Shown one piece after another: positions 13,713 to 21,761 of a stretch of 28,759 nt of DNA. The notes under the pieces are model-generated. The model worked only from the letters and a program-made list of their open reading frames with translations. It made no database searches and was not told the DNA's origin. The position numbers and the translations under genes are program-made. Position 1 is the stretch's first letter. The number at the start of each line of letters is the position of its first letter. Origin of the DNA: a virus; the IMG/VR virus record IMGVR_UViG_3300044825_003900, positions 1 through 28,759 of that record; one strand, written 5' to 3'.

Positions 13713-14618
13713 ATGCGCATCACGACCGACCTGCTCGAAAGCCTGCGGAAGGGCTTCTCGAAGCGCTTCCAGGACGCCTTCTCCGCCCAGACGCCGATGT
13801 ACGAGCAGTTCGCGAGCGTCATGCCCTCGAACACGAAGACGAACGTGCACGGGTTCATCGACCGCATCCCGAAGATGCGCGAGTGGGTCGGCGAGCGCGT
13901 CATCAAGAACTTCGCCGAGCGCAGCTACGAGATCGAGAACAAGAAGCACGAGCTCACCATCGGCGTGAAGCGCGACGACATCGAGGACGACAACCTCGGC
14001 ACCTACTCGCCCCTGTTCGACCTCATGGGCCAGCAGGCCCGCATGTACCCCGACGACCTCGTGCTCGACCTGATCGAGGCCGGCACGTCGCGCGAGTGCT
14101 ACGACGGCCAGTACTTCTTCGACACGGACCACCCGAAGAACCTCGACGACGCCGGCGCGGGCACGCAGTCGAACAACTTCACCTCGAAGGCCCTCAGCCA
14201 CGACAACCTGCAGAGCGTCCGCACCGCGATGCGCAAGCTCGTCGGCGCCGACGGCCGGACCCTCGGCGTGAACCCGACGCACCTCGTCGTCCCGCCCGCG
14301 CTCGAGAAGACGGCGCTCCAGATCCTGAACGCGGAGATGGTCGCCGAGGGCGGCGTGAGCGTGACGAACGTCCTGCGCGGCAGCCTGAAGCTGATCGTGT
14401 GGGACCGCCTCACCAGCGACACGACCTGGTACCTGCTCGACCTCTCGAAGCCGATCAAGCCGTTCGTGTTCCAGAACCGCTCCACGCCCGAATTCCAGTA
14501 CCTGACCGAGGGCAAGGACGAGAACGTCTTCATGCGCGACGAGTACCTCTACGGCATCCGGGCCCGCGGCAACGCCGGCTACGCGCTGTGGTTCCTCGCC
14601 GCCCGCGCGATCGCGTAA
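13713..14618 (+). CDS. Major capsid protein, Mu gpT-like
   Basis: A 301-residue protein matching the Mu major head subunit family (gpT, HK97-type fold). Family features in order: RKGFSKRFQDAF near the N-terminus, IPKMREWVGERVIKNF, the strongly conserved KKHELTIGVKRDDIEDD around 80-96, YDGQYFFDTDHP around 130-140, a VNPTHLVVPP region and a C-terminal ARGNAGYALWFLAARA. Length is normal. It is preceded by a CGCACGGAG ribosome binding site and a leader hairpin. The protease/scaffold upstream and gp35-like gene downstream reproduce the Mu order apart from the inserted decoration gene. Confidence 0.94.
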   Translation: MRITTDLLESLRKGFSKRFQDAFSAQTPMYEQFASVMPSNTKTNVHGFIDRIPKMREWVGERVIKNFAERSYEIENKKHELTIGVKRDDIEDDNLGTYSPLFDLMGQQARMYPDDLVLDLIEAGTSRECYDGQYFFDTDHPKNLDDAGAGTQSNNFTSKALSHDNLQSVRTAMRKLVGADGRTLGVNPTHLVVPPALEKTALQILNAEMVAEGGVSVTNVLRGSLKLIVWDRLTSDTTWYLLDLSKPIKPFVFQNRSTPEFQYLTEGKDENVFMRDEYLYGIRARGNAGYALWFLAARAIA

Positions 14619-14687
14619 GCAACCGACCACCCCTCACCGCCCTGACGGCGCGCCTCCTCGGGCGCCGCGGGGTCGCGTGGATGCACC

Positions 14688-14942
14688 ATGCCCAAGATCC
14701 CCGTCATCGTCCGCGCGGTCCCGAAGAACGGCTTCTTCCGCGCTGGCCAGCACTGGCCGAACAAGCCCCTCGAGATCGAGCTCGATCCCGACGTGATCGA
14801 GGTGCTCTCGCGCGAGCCGAAGCTCGTCGTCACCGACAACCGGCCCGAGCGCGATCGCGAGCCGGCGCCGAAGCCGCCCAAGACGCCGAAGTCCGAGCCG
14901 AAGCCCGAGCCGAAGCCCGACGGCAAGCCGAACGAGGGGTAG
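14688..14942 (+). CDS. FluMu gp35/HI1506-like protein
   Basis: An 84-residue protein whose first 50 residues resemble the Mu-like FluMu N-terminal domain (HI1506 type): IPVIVRAVPKNGFFRAGQHWPNKPL followed by LDPDVIEVLSREPKLVV. The rest is a Pro/Lys-rich repeat tail (KPPKTPKSEPKPEPKP). It sits directly after the major capsid gene, as gene 35 does in Mu. Role in head completion is not well defined. Confidence 0.75.
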   Translation: MPKIPVIVRAVPKNGFFRAGQHWPNKPLEIELDPDVIEVLSREPKLVVTDNRPERDREPAPKPPKTPKSEPKPEPKPDGKPNEG

Positions 14943-14945
14943 CCC

Positions 14946-15356
14946 GTGGCCTACGCGACGCGCACCCAACTCGGCCAGTTCGGTATCCGGGCGGCGGCGC
15001 TCGCGGGCATCCCGACCGGCGACCAGGACGCGGCGCTCGAAGCCGCGAGCGACCTCGCCGACAGCTACCTGCGCTCCCGCTTCACGCTGCCGCTCACCGT
15101 CTGGCAGGACGACCTCCGGCGTGCGGTCTGCTCGATCGCCGCGTACGACCTCCTCAGCTCGCGCGGGTACAACCCCGACGCGGGCGCCGACACAAACGTT
15201 CGGCAGCGGTACGAGGACGCGATCCGGTGGCTCGAGCGCGTCGCGGCCGGGCAGGTCACGCCCGACGTCACCGACAGCGGTTCGGGCGGTGACGAGGGCA
15301 ACGGGAGCGCCGCCGGCGCCGCACGGGTCTTCTCGAGCGAACCACGAGGCTGGTGA
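14946..15356 (+). CDS. Head-tail connector/completion protein, Mu gp36-like (DUF1320)
   Basis: A 136-residue protein starting at GTG 14946, 3 bp after the previous stop. The N-terminal YATRTQLGQFG, then DAALEAASDLADSYLRSRFTLPL, LRRAVCSIAAYDLLSSRG and YEDAIRWLERVAAGQ follow the DUF1320 pattern closely. The C-terminal 25 residues are Gly/Ser/Ala-rich with SEPRGW, also seen in this family. Mu gp36 is assigned to the neck or head completion. The stop overlaps the next gene's start (TGATG). Confidence 0.85.
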   Translation: MAYATRTQLGQFGIRAAALAGIPTGDQDAALEAASDLADSYLRSRFTLPLTVWQDDLRRAVCSIAAYDLLSSRGYNPDAGADTNVRQRYEDAIRWLERVAAGQVTPDVTDSGSGGDEGNGSAAGAARVFSSEPRGW

Positions 15357-15901
15357 TGGCAGGCGTGACGGGCGACTTCGGCGCGCTGCGCAACCTCGTC
15401 GTCACGCTCTCCGGGCTCTCCACGTTCGCCGAGGAGGGGAAACGTCGCCTCGGGGAGGAGGGCATCCGCCAGATCCACGACGAGTTCGCGAAGTCGCGCG
15501 ACCCCTACGACCGCACGTGGAAGCCGGCGTTCCGCGGCGGCCAGACGCTGCTCGACACCGGGCGTCTCCGTGCGTCGTTCTCGTCGCAGCCGACGGCCCC
15601 CGGCTTCCAGATCTCGACGAACGTGAAGTACGCCGCGATCCACCAGTACGGCGGCGTGATCCGACCGAAAAAGCCGGGCGGCGTGCTGGTCTTCAACCTG
15701 CAGACCGGGACCCGCTTCGCCGGGCGCGGTGGCCGACGGCTGAAGTCGCCCAAGGCCGTGCAGACGAAGGTCTTCGCGACGAGCGTGACGATGCCGCGTC
15801 GCCAGATCGTTCCCGAAGGCCGCCTCGGCGTGAACTGGACCGACGGCTTCATCCGGGAGAGCGAGGCGATCATGCGCGAACGCCTCGCCGGGACCCGCTG
15901 A
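15356..15901 (+). CDS. Virion morphogenesis protein, Mu gpG-like
   Basis: A 181-residue protein of the phage virion morphogenesis (gpG, Phage_tail_S) family. The family marks are visible: RDPYDRTWKPAFRGGQTLLDTGRLRAS split over about 45-75, and YAAIHQYGGVI about residue 95-105. I take ATG 15356, giving the TGATG overlap used at other junctions here; GTG 15353 would add one residue. It probably acts at the head-tail joining or tail-completion step. In Mu, gene G sits between F and I, whereas here it lies between the gp36-like gene and a gp37-like gene. Confidence 0.85.
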   Translation: MAGVTGDFGALRNLVVTLSGLSTFAEEGKRRLGEEGIRQIHDEFAKSRDPYDRTWKPAFRGGQTLLDTGRLRASFSSQPTAPGFQISTNVKYAAIHQYGGVIRPKKPGGVLVFNLQTGTRFAGRGGRRLKSPKAVQTKVFATSVTMPRRQIVPEGRLGVNWTDGFIRESEAIMRERLAGTR

Positions 15902-15902
15902 C

Positions 15903-16367
15903 GTGGCGATCTCGTCGATTCTGAGCGCCGTCGAGGACCAGCTCGACGCGTGGAACAGCGTCTACGGCGACTCGATCCTCATCGGCTCCGAGCACGTCTA
16001 CGCCCACGACAAGCCTCCTCGAATCGTCGCGGTCCTTCGCGGCGGGCCGGGCCGGCCGGTCGTGCACGGCGGCGCGAATCCGAAGCCGGTCTGGACCCGC
16101 TCGGTCGAGGTCGAGTTCCACGTGTGGGGCGCCGATCCCGACGGCGCTGAGTCCCTCCTGAACGACCTCATCGCCGCGATCCACGCTGTTGCCCACGGGT
16201 CGGCGCAGTTCGGCGGCGAGGAGTGGCCCGAGCTCAACGGCGAGTTCCTCGCCCTGGGCCGGGTCGTCATCACGCGGGCGACCTTCCTCGTGCCCGTGAC
16301 CCGACCGCAGCACCGCACCACCACGGTCGAAACGGTCGTGCAGTCCGCGACCGTCGACTCCGACTGA
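15903..16367 (+). CDS. Tail terminator/completion-like protein
   Basis: A 154-residue protein starting at GTG right after the gpG stop. It has the length and alpha/beta look of tail terminator proteins placed before the sheath gene: an N-terminal helix (SILSAVEDQLDAW), a strand pair with PRIVAVLRGGPGR, SVEVEFHVWGADPDGAESLLNDL, and a final strand VVITRATFLVPVTRP. It corresponds in position to Mu gp37. No catalytic motif. The name is based on position and fold impression. Confidence 0.65.
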   Translation: MAISSILSAVEDQLDAWNSVYGDSILIGSEHVYAHDKPPRIVAVLRGGPGRPVVHGGANPKPVWTRSVEVEFHVWGADPDGAESLLNDLIAAIHAVAHGSAQFGGEEWPELNGEFLALGRVVITRATFLVPVTRPQHRTTTVETVVQSATVDSD

Positions 16368-16394
16368 CCCTCCCCCTCCCAAGAGGCAATCCCC

Positions 16395-17777
16395 ATGGGT
16401 TCGATCTCCATCGAAGTCAGCGACGGCGCGCTCGGCATCCTCCCGCCGAACACCGACAGCGCCAACGTGAAGGTCGGCGTCTGCTCGTCCGGCACCGCGC
16501 TCGAGCTGTACTCGTTCAGCGACATCAAGACGCTGCGCGAGACCCTGGGCGAGGGCCCGCTGGTCGAGGCCGCCGCGCACGCGCTCTCGGTCGCGGGCGG
16601 CCCGGTGTACTGCATGCGCGTCACGCCCTCGACGGCCGGCGCCGCGGGTTCGGTCACCAAGTCGAACGGCTCGGCGCCCAACGTCTCGGTCGCCGGCGCG
16701 GCCTACGACTCCTACTCGGTGCGGATCCGCATCACGAAGACCGGGATCCTCGGCGCGGGCAAGTGCCGGATCTCGCTCGACGGCGGCGAGAACGAGCTCG
16801 AGGAGATCGTGATCCCCGGTGGCGGGACGTACGCGATCCCCCGCACGAACCTCACGCTCACCTTCGCTTCCGGCACCTACACGGCGGCCGACACCTTCAC
16901 CTTCGCGACGACGCAGCCCCTCTACACCGAGTCCGAGATGACCGCCGCGGTCGCGGCGCTGCTCGCTGACTCGCGCGAGTGGGCGTTCGTGCACTTCGTG
17001 AACCTGCCCGCCGACGGGCCCAAGACCGAGGACTTCGCCGGGCAGGCGTCGACCGACATGACGACCGCCGAGGGGGCCGCGCGCTTCGCCTTCGCGGTCC
17101 TCGACTGCGGCCCGGACTCCGACGCGGACATGCTCTCGGCCTTCGCCTCGTTCTCGTCGCCTCGCGTGATGGTCGCCGCCGGCGAGGTGATGCTCCGGAG
17201 CTCGATCTACGCGCGGGTGCTCAGCCGTCCGGCCGCGTGGGTGGTCGCCGCTCGCCTCGCCGCGATCGCGCCGAGCGAGAGCCCGGGCTACGTCGGCCGC
17301 GGCGCGCTCCCGAGCGTCTCGGAGCTGGTCCGCGACGAGCGCGTGACCTCGGGCCTCGAGGACGCGCGCTTCACCGTGCTGCAGACCTACGTCGGGCTCG
17401 CCGGTGCTTACGTCGCGGACGGCCGCATGATGGCCGCGTCGGGCAGCGACTTCGGCACCGTCCAGAACCGCCGCGTCATCGACAAGGCCTCGAAGATCGC
17501 CCGGGCCGCGCTGCTCCCGTTCATCAACAGCTCGGTCCGCGTGAACGCCGACGGCACGATCCTCGAGGAGGACGCGATCCGCATCGAGAGCCGCGTCGAA
17601 GCCCAGCTCCGCGCCGGCATCGTCGCCCCCGGTGACGCGACGCGCGCGAGCGCCCAGGTGAACCGCGCGACCGACGTGCTCGCGACGAGCGAGCTCAACG
17701 TCACCGTCCGCGTGCGCCCCCTCGGCTACGCCAAGGACATCACCGTCGACATCGGCTTCGAGGCGAACGCCTCGTAA
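16395..17777 (+). CDS. Tail sheath protein
   Basis: A 460-residue protein in the sheath position, 27 bp after the terminator-like gene and just before the tail tube. N-terminal GSISIEVSDGALGILPP and NVKVGVCSSGT, then IKTLRETLGEGPLVEAAAHAL, GGPVYCMRV, an inserted beta domain (about 95-185), and a C-terminal region with VIDKASKIARAALLPFIN, RVNADGTILEEDAI and ELNVTVRVRPLGYAKDITV. This is the DUF2586/Mu gpL-like sheath pattern and shows that the tail is contractile. An AAGAGG ribosome binding site precedes the ATG. Confidence 0.85.
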   Translation: MGSISIEVSDGALGILPPNTDSANVKVGVCSSGTALELYSFSDIKTLRETLGEGPLVEAAAHALSVAGGPVYCMRVTPSTAGAAGSVTKSNGSAPNVSVAGAAYDSYSVRIRITKTGILGAGKCRISLDGGENELEEIVIPGGGTYAIPRTNLTLTFASGTYTAADTFTFATTQPLYTESEMTAAVAALLADSREWAFVHFVNLPADGPKTEDFAGQASTDMTTAEGAARFAFAVLDCGPDSDADMLSAFASFSSPRVMVAAGEVMLRSSIYARVLSRPAAWVVAARLAAIAPSESPGYVGRGALPSVSELVRDERVTSGLEDARFTVLQTYVGLAGAYVADGRMMAASGSDFGTVQNRRVIDKASKIARAALLPFINSSVRVNADGTILEEDAIRIESRVEAQLRAGIVAPGDATRASAQVNRATDVLATSELNVTVRVRPLGYAKDITVDIGFEANAS

Positions 17778-17798
17778 CCGCCGCTCCCGGCCACCCCC

Positions 17799-17828
17799 TG
17801 CCGCGCGGCACCGTCGCGCCCTCGGTGA
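17799..17828 (+). promoter_or_regulatory. Palindrome and leader motif before the tail tube gene
   Basis: TGCCGCGCGGCA (17799-17810) is a perfect 12-bp palindrome. It is followed by GTCGCGCCCTCGGTGA (17813-17828), whose GGTGA lies just ahead of the ATG at 17832. Nearly the same motif recurs ahead of the tail chaperone gene at 18322-18338, so the two leaders appear related. Confidence 0.5.
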
Positions 17829-17831
17829 AAC

Positions 17832-18305
17832 ATGCCCGCCATCCAGTTCCCCCTCGTGAACGGCGTCCGGAAGGACTTCTCCTCGATCACGCTGAACATC
17901 GCCGGCCGCCAGTTCGTGGGCTTCACGGCGATCAACTACACGGACTCGCTGCGGCCCGGGAGCGTCTTCGGGAACTCGGCGCAGCGCCTCGGCCGCACGC
18001 GCGGGCAGCGTGAGATCTCCGCGTCGCTCACGATGTTCCGCACCGAGTGGAAGCAGCTGCGCGAGCTGCTCCTGCTCTCCGCCGCCGGCTACATGGAGGC
18101 CATCTTCGACATCACGGTCTCGTACGGCGACGTCGGCGAGGAGCTCGAGACCGACAAGCTGCTCAGCTGCCGCGTGACGAGCGAGGCGAACAACAACGCC
18201 GTGGGCGGCGAGGCCCTGACCGTCGACATCGAGCTCGACGTCATGGACATGCTCCACAACGGCCTCTCGCCGCTCACCAAGCCCCTCCTCGCGCCCCCGG
18301 TCTGA
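17832..18305 (+). CDS. Tail tube protein
   Basis: A 157-residue protein directly after the sheath gene, in the position of Mu gpM. Beta-rich sequence: FSSITLNIAGRQFVGFTAINY at the N-terminus, GRTRGQREISASLTMFR in the middle, and EALTVDIELDVMDML near the end, as seen in contractile tube proteins. Size is typical. The ATG follows CGGTGAAAC. Subunits would stack to form the inner tube under the sheath. Confidence 0.8.
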   Translation: MPAIQFPLVNGVRKDFSSITLNIAGRQFVGFTAINYTDSLRPGSVFGNSAQRLGRTRGQREISASLTMFRTEWKQLRELLLLSAAGYMEAIFDITVSYGDVGEELETDKLLSCRVTSEANNNAVGGEALTVDIELDVMDMLHNGLSPLTKPLLAPPV

Positions 18306-18314
18306 CCCTGAACG

Positions 18315-18331
18315 GGCGCGCGTCGCGCGCC
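18315..18331 (+). other. Strong GC hairpin before the tail chaperone gene
   Basis: GGCGCGC (18315-18321) and GCGCGCC (18325-18331) form a perfect 7-bp stem with a GTC loop. It is followed by TCGGTGA and the ATG at 18342. It may limit read-through or expression between the abundant tube protein and the low-abundance chaperone; it has no U-tract. Confidence 0.55.
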
Positions 18332-18341
18332 TCGGTGACCC

Positions 18342-18659
18342 ATGATCGAACCCTCCAAGATCGAAGAGCTCCGCCAGAAGTTCCCGTCGGCCGAGCTCCA
18401 CCGCCTCCGTGTCGCCGGCGAAGAGCTGGTCGTGCGGGCGCCCACGTCCGCCGCGTGGGAGCGCTTCACGGCGAAGCGCGGCGACCCCGCGACCCGCTTC
18501 GCGGCCTGCCGGCAGCTGATCGTCGACTGCGCGGGCGTGCCGTCGGGCCAGGAGCTCGCCGAGATGCTCGAGCGGCGACCGGGACTCATCGACTCCGTGT
18601 CGGCCAAGCTCGCGGAGATCTGCGGCGCCGCCCAGGAGGCCGAGGCGGAAAAACTCTGA
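18342..18659 (+). CDS. Tail assembly chaperone, short form
   Basis: A 105-residue acidic helical protein between the tail tube and tape measure genes, the standard position of the tail assembly chaperone (lambda gpG / Mu gp41 type). It contains EELRQKFPSAELHRLRVAGE, a WERFTAKRGD segment and an Ala/Glu-rich end (GAAQEAEAEKL). A second frame overlaps its 3' end and continues to 18808 without its own start codon, as expected for a -1 frameshift product. The chaperones bind the tape measure during tail assembly and are absent from the finished virion. The role rests on position and architecture. Confidence 0.75.
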   Translation: MIEPSKIEELRQKFPSAELHRLRVAGEELVVRAPTSAAWERFTAKRGDPATRFAACRQLIVDCAGVPSGQELAEMLERRPGLIDSVSAKLAEICGAAQEAEAEKL

Positions 18660-18808
18660 GCCTCTTCGAGCGCGCGAAGGCGAATCGGTGGGTTGCTGCC
18701 GATTGCCTCCTCGCGTTTCGCAGAGGCGACGATTCGTCACAGGCTCGCGTCGGCGCGCTCCTCGAGGCCGACTTCTACGCCCAGATCCGATCGGTCCTCA
18801 GCGGGTAG
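18342..18808 (+). CDS. Tail assembly chaperone, -1 frameshift fusion form
   Basis: If ribosomes slip back one base at GGAAAAAC (18647-18654), Lys104 is followed by TLSLFERAKANRWVAADCLL and then a further 31 residues, giving a 155-residue fusion ending at TAG 18806-18808. The extension has normal GC-rich codons and lies in frame 2, which has no ATG, GTG or TTG start between 18650 and 18808 that would give it independent translation. This copies the lambda G/GT and Mu-type programmed frameshift between chaperone and tape measure. The run of five A's lets the AAA codon re-pair exactly; GAA to GGA is imperfect, so this is not a classical XXXYYYZ heptamer. Confidence 0.65.
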
Positions 18809-18811
18809 CCC

Positions 18812-20542
18812 ATGTCGACGCACGTCATGTCCTGGGACTTCACCCTGGGCGACCGCATGTCGGCCGCCGCGAAGGGGATGTCCACGGCGCTCGACAAGGT
18901 GCTGAACAAGCTGAAGGCGAACGACCGCGCGATCGTCGGCGTCGAGAAGCGCACCAAGGCCTTCGGCGCGGCCGCGAGCGGGACCCGGTCGGGGCTCGGC
19001 GCGGAGACCGATGCCGTGAAGAAGGCGAACGCCGCGCTCGACAAGCACGCGGACGCGCTCGCGAAGGCGGCAGCGGCGACCGGGCGCCTTCGTGACGCGC
19101 GTGGCCGGTTCCTCGGTGGTGGTGGCGGCTCGAAGGGCATGTTCGGCGGCCTCGGCCTGCCCAGCATTCCCGGGCTCGGTGCGATGGGTGGACTGCTCGG
19201 CGCGGGCTACCTCGCGAAGCAGGGGTTCGACGCCGGGCTGAACCTACTCGTGAAGGGCGTCCAGGAGGCCTCGTTCAAGCGGAACGCGATCTCGCAGTCC
19301 CAGATGCTCGGCGACTCGCCCGCGCAGGCCCGCTCGACCTACGACTGGATGATGAAGCTCTCCGACGCGACGGCGTTCAACGACCAGACCGTCGTCGGAG
19401 GGGTGAACAAGTTCCGGTCCGCGGGCTTCGGGCTGAAGGAGACCGAGACGCTCATGCTCGGCATCGCCGACGCCGCCGGCACGAGCGCCGAGAACGCCGC
19501 GGAGATGGTGAACCAGTTCCTCCAGATCAAGTCCGTGGGGAAGGTCACCCTCGACAACCTGAACACGTTCCTCGAGCGAACGGGCGGCGTGCTCGGCCGC
19601 GACGACATCTTCGGGCGGGTCGCGCAGCGCCGGGGCGTGTCCGCGAAGACGATGAACCGTGAGGAGGTGACCTTCGACGAGTTCGCGAACGCCTTCCTCG
19701 ACGCGGTGCAGTCGAAGCTGAACCGCGGCGGCCTCTTCGGAGCCCGTTCGGTGAAGCTGGGCCGCGAGACGATCGAGGGCCAGTGGGAGGCCCTGAAGAA
19801 CAACTACGACCGGCTGTTCCGCGACGTCGGTGTCGACCCCGTCGTGAACATGCTCGAGCGCCTGAACAAGGAGCTCACCGGCGCGTTCGGCGACGACCTG
19901 AAGCTGGGGATCAACAAGCTCTTCAGCGACACCTTCGACTCGCTGTTCGGGAAGTACCAGGGCGCGGGCGGGTTCGACCGTCTGAAGGACGATCTGAAGC
20001 AGCTCGGCGAGCGGGCGCTCACGTTTGCGGCAGCTCTCGAGAAGATCGTCGTGGCGGCCGCGAAGGTGGCCGACCTCGGCCTCAAGGCAGCCGGCGGAGC
20101 TTCGACGGTCTGGACCGCGACGTTCGGAAGCGGTGCGGAGCGCGCAGATGCCGATGCGCGGATGTCTCGCTGGGCGCGGGACACGTTGGGCGCCCCGTCG
20201 TGGATGTTCACGCAGGACAAGCTCAACGCGATGGCGTCGCTCGACCTGCGTGAGCGCCTGGCCTCGGGTGGGTCGATCGCCGATCTTCCGCTCGACGAGT
20301 CGGTCCCAAAGCTCGCGTCGGGCGGCGTCGTGCGGCGCCCGACGATGGCGATCGTCGGCGAGGCGGGACCCGAGGCGATCGTTCCGCTGAGCGGCGGCCG
20401 CGGCCTCGGCTCGTCGCAGATCACCATCGTCCAGAACATCCACGGGGCCAGCGACGAGCTCGCCCGCCGCGTAGCAGAAGAGACCCGCCGCGCGCTCACC
20501 GAGGCGCTCGAGGCCCTGTCCCTGCGCGCCGGAGTTGCGTGA
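18812..20542 (+). CDS. Tail tape measure protein
   Basis: A 576-residue protein in the tape measure position. The N-terminal 100 residues are long charged helices (coiled-coil-like), followed by a Gly-rich hydrophobic stretch about 105-140 (GGLGLPSIPGLGAMGGLLGAG) that may cross the membrane during DNA entry. Residues about 150-300 contain the TMP-type domain (TYDWMMKLSDATAF, VNKFRSAGFGLKETE, AAEMVNQFLQI). The C-terminus has the common tape-measure motif ASGGVVRRPTMAIVGEAGPE. At about 0.15 nm per residue the tail would be short, in the region of 85 nm. Its stop overlaps the next start (TGATG). Confidence 0.92.
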   Translation: MSTHVMSWDFTLGDRMSAAAKGMSTALDKVLNKLKANDRAIVGVEKRTKAFGAAASGTRSGLGAETDAVKKANAALDKHADALAKAAAATGRLRDARGRFLGGGGGSKGMFGGLGLPSIPGLGAMGGLLGAGYLAKQGFDAGLNLLVKGVQEASFKRNAISQSQMLGDSPAQARSTYDWMMKLSDATAFNDQTVVGGVNKFRSAGFGLKETETLMLGIADAAGTSAENAAEMVNQFLQIKSVGKVTLDNLNTFLERTGGVLGRDDIFGRVAQRRGVSAKTMNREEVTFDEFANAFLDAVQSKLNRGGLFGARSVKLGRETIEGQWEALKNNYDRLFRDVGVDPVVNMLERLNKELTGAFGDDLKLGINKLFSDTFDSLFGKYQGAGGFDRLKDDLKQLGERALTFAAALEKIVVAAAKVADLGLKAAGGASTVWTATFGSGAERADADARMSRWARDTLGAPSWMFTQDKLNAMASLDLRERLASGGSIADLPLDESVPKLASGGVVRRPTMAIVGEAGPEAIVPLSGGRGLGSSQITIVQNIHGASDELARRVAEETRRALTEALEALSLRAGVA

Positions 20543-21111
20543 TGTCATCGCCGGTCGCGTGGAGCGGCGCGAGCACCGCCGAGGCGCTCGAGTCGAACGA
20601 CCCGTGGGATCGAATGACGATCCTTGGCGTCGACGTGCCAGGCATCGTTCAGGTTTCGGGCGCCATCGCGCGCAAGCTCGACGTGAAGAAGGCCGCAGGG
20701 AGCGACGGCGCGAAGGTCGCACACCTTGGCGCCGAACCCGCGCGCTTCGAGATCACCGTCATGTTGTGGACGGCGAGCCAGCTCGAGGTCTGGGACACGA
20801 TCGCGTGGGGGCTTAGGAACGCGAACCAGGGCGGCGTACCGGCCGCTGTCGACGTGTCTCACCCGGCGCTGTCGATGTCCGGGATCACCAAGGCGATCGC
20901 CGAGCGCATCGGGTTTCCGCAGCGACGTGACCACGGCGTGTTCGAAGTGCGGGTCACCATGGTCGAGTCGCGCCAGCCGCAGCCGGTCAGCAAGTCGGGC
21001 ACGACCGAGTTCACTGGATCGCTCTCCCGCTCGACCGTGCTCGGCCCCGCCCCCGAGACGACGCGCGCAGCGAAGGACCCGGCACGCGACGCGAGCGCGA
21101 CGGCACCTTGA
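20542..21111 (+). CDS. Tail/baseplate hub-associated protein
   Basis: A 189-residue protein starting at ATG 20542 in a TGATG overlap, with CGGAG upstream. N-terminal PWDRMTILGVDVPGIVQVSG, then RKLDVKKAAGSDGAKVAHLG and FEITVMLWTASQLEVWDTI resemble small tail proteins that follow the tape measure and connect to the hub in contractile phages. Mu's gpN at this position is much longer, so it is a different family or a reduced version. The C-terminal 40 residues are low-complexity Ser/Thr/Ala. Confidence 0.6.
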   Translation: MSSPVAWSGASTAEALESNDPWDRMTILGVDVPGIVQVSGAIARKLDVKKAAGSDGAKVAHLGAEPARFEITVMLWTASQLEVWDTIAWGLRNANQGGVPAAVDVSHPALSMSGITKAIAERIGFPQRRDHGVFEVRVTMVESRQPQPVSKSGTTEFTGSLSRSTVLGPAPETTRAAKDPARDASATAP

Positions 21112-21761
21112 TGGCGGTCGCGACCCTCAACACCGTCCCGCTGGTGCGGGCGCACCTGGTCATGCCGCGCGTCGGCGCATGGACCGGCGAGGTCGAGCTC
21201 GATCGCGAGGTGACGCCGGCGGGCCCACAGACGCTGGTGGTCGGCGAGGTCTCCCTCGTCGGCGCCGTAGTGCGGTCCGGTCCGTGGGCAGGCGGGACAC
21301 GGCTGCTCCTCATCGGCGGTGCCGGCGGACTCGCCGCCGACCTGCCCGCGAAGGCCTTCAGGAACGCGCCGTTCAGGATCCCCGTGCTCGACACGCTCGG
21401 GGCCTGCGGGGAGGCGCTCGACGCTGCCTCCGACGCCGCCGCGCTCGGTCTCGGGTTCGGCCACTGGGTGCGTGGCGCCGGGCGAGCAGGGGCGGCGCTG
21501 AACGAGCTTGCGTCCGCGATGGGCGTCGGCTGGCGGTTCGGCGCGGCGGGCCAGATCCGGTTCGCAGCGGAGACGTGGCCCGACGCCGGCATCGGACCGT
21601 TCGACGTTCTGCACGAGTCGCCGGCGCACGACCGAGCTGAGCTCGGGGTGTCGTCGCCTGCGCTGCAGCCCGGGACGACGCTGTCCGGCCGCCGGGTGAG
21701 CGTCGCCGAGCACTTCGTTGCGCCCGACCGAGTTCGAACGGTCGCCTGGTTCGAATCATGA
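21111..21761 (+). CDS. Baseplate hub-like protein
   Basis: A 216-residue protein starting at ATG 21111 (TGATG overlap). The N-terminus VRAHLVMPRVGAWTGEVELD, then LVGAVVRSGPWAGGTRLLLIGGAGG (spanning two strands) and DTLGACGEALDAASD match a recurrent phage family of hub-type proteins with a first beta domain and later helical part. Context between tape measure and spike supports a gp27/Mu gp44-like hub. Its stop overlaps the next ATG (ATGA). Confidence 0.65.
   Translation: MAVATLNTVPLVRAHLVMPRVGAWTGEVELDREVTPAGPQTLVVGEVSLVGAVVRSGPWAGGTRLLLIGGAGGLAADLPAKAFRNAPFRIPVLDTLGACGEALDAASDAAALGLGFGHWVRGAGRAGAALNELASAMGVGWRFGAAGQIRFAAETWPDAGIGPFDVLHESPAHDRAELGVSSPALQPGTTLSGRRVSVAEHFVAPDRVRTVAWFES

Noticed and set aside
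15870-18740. Minus-strand open frame of 956 codons opposite sheath and tube genes
   Set aside because: Same shadow pattern; no ribosome binding site or domain, and the + strand genes here are clear.
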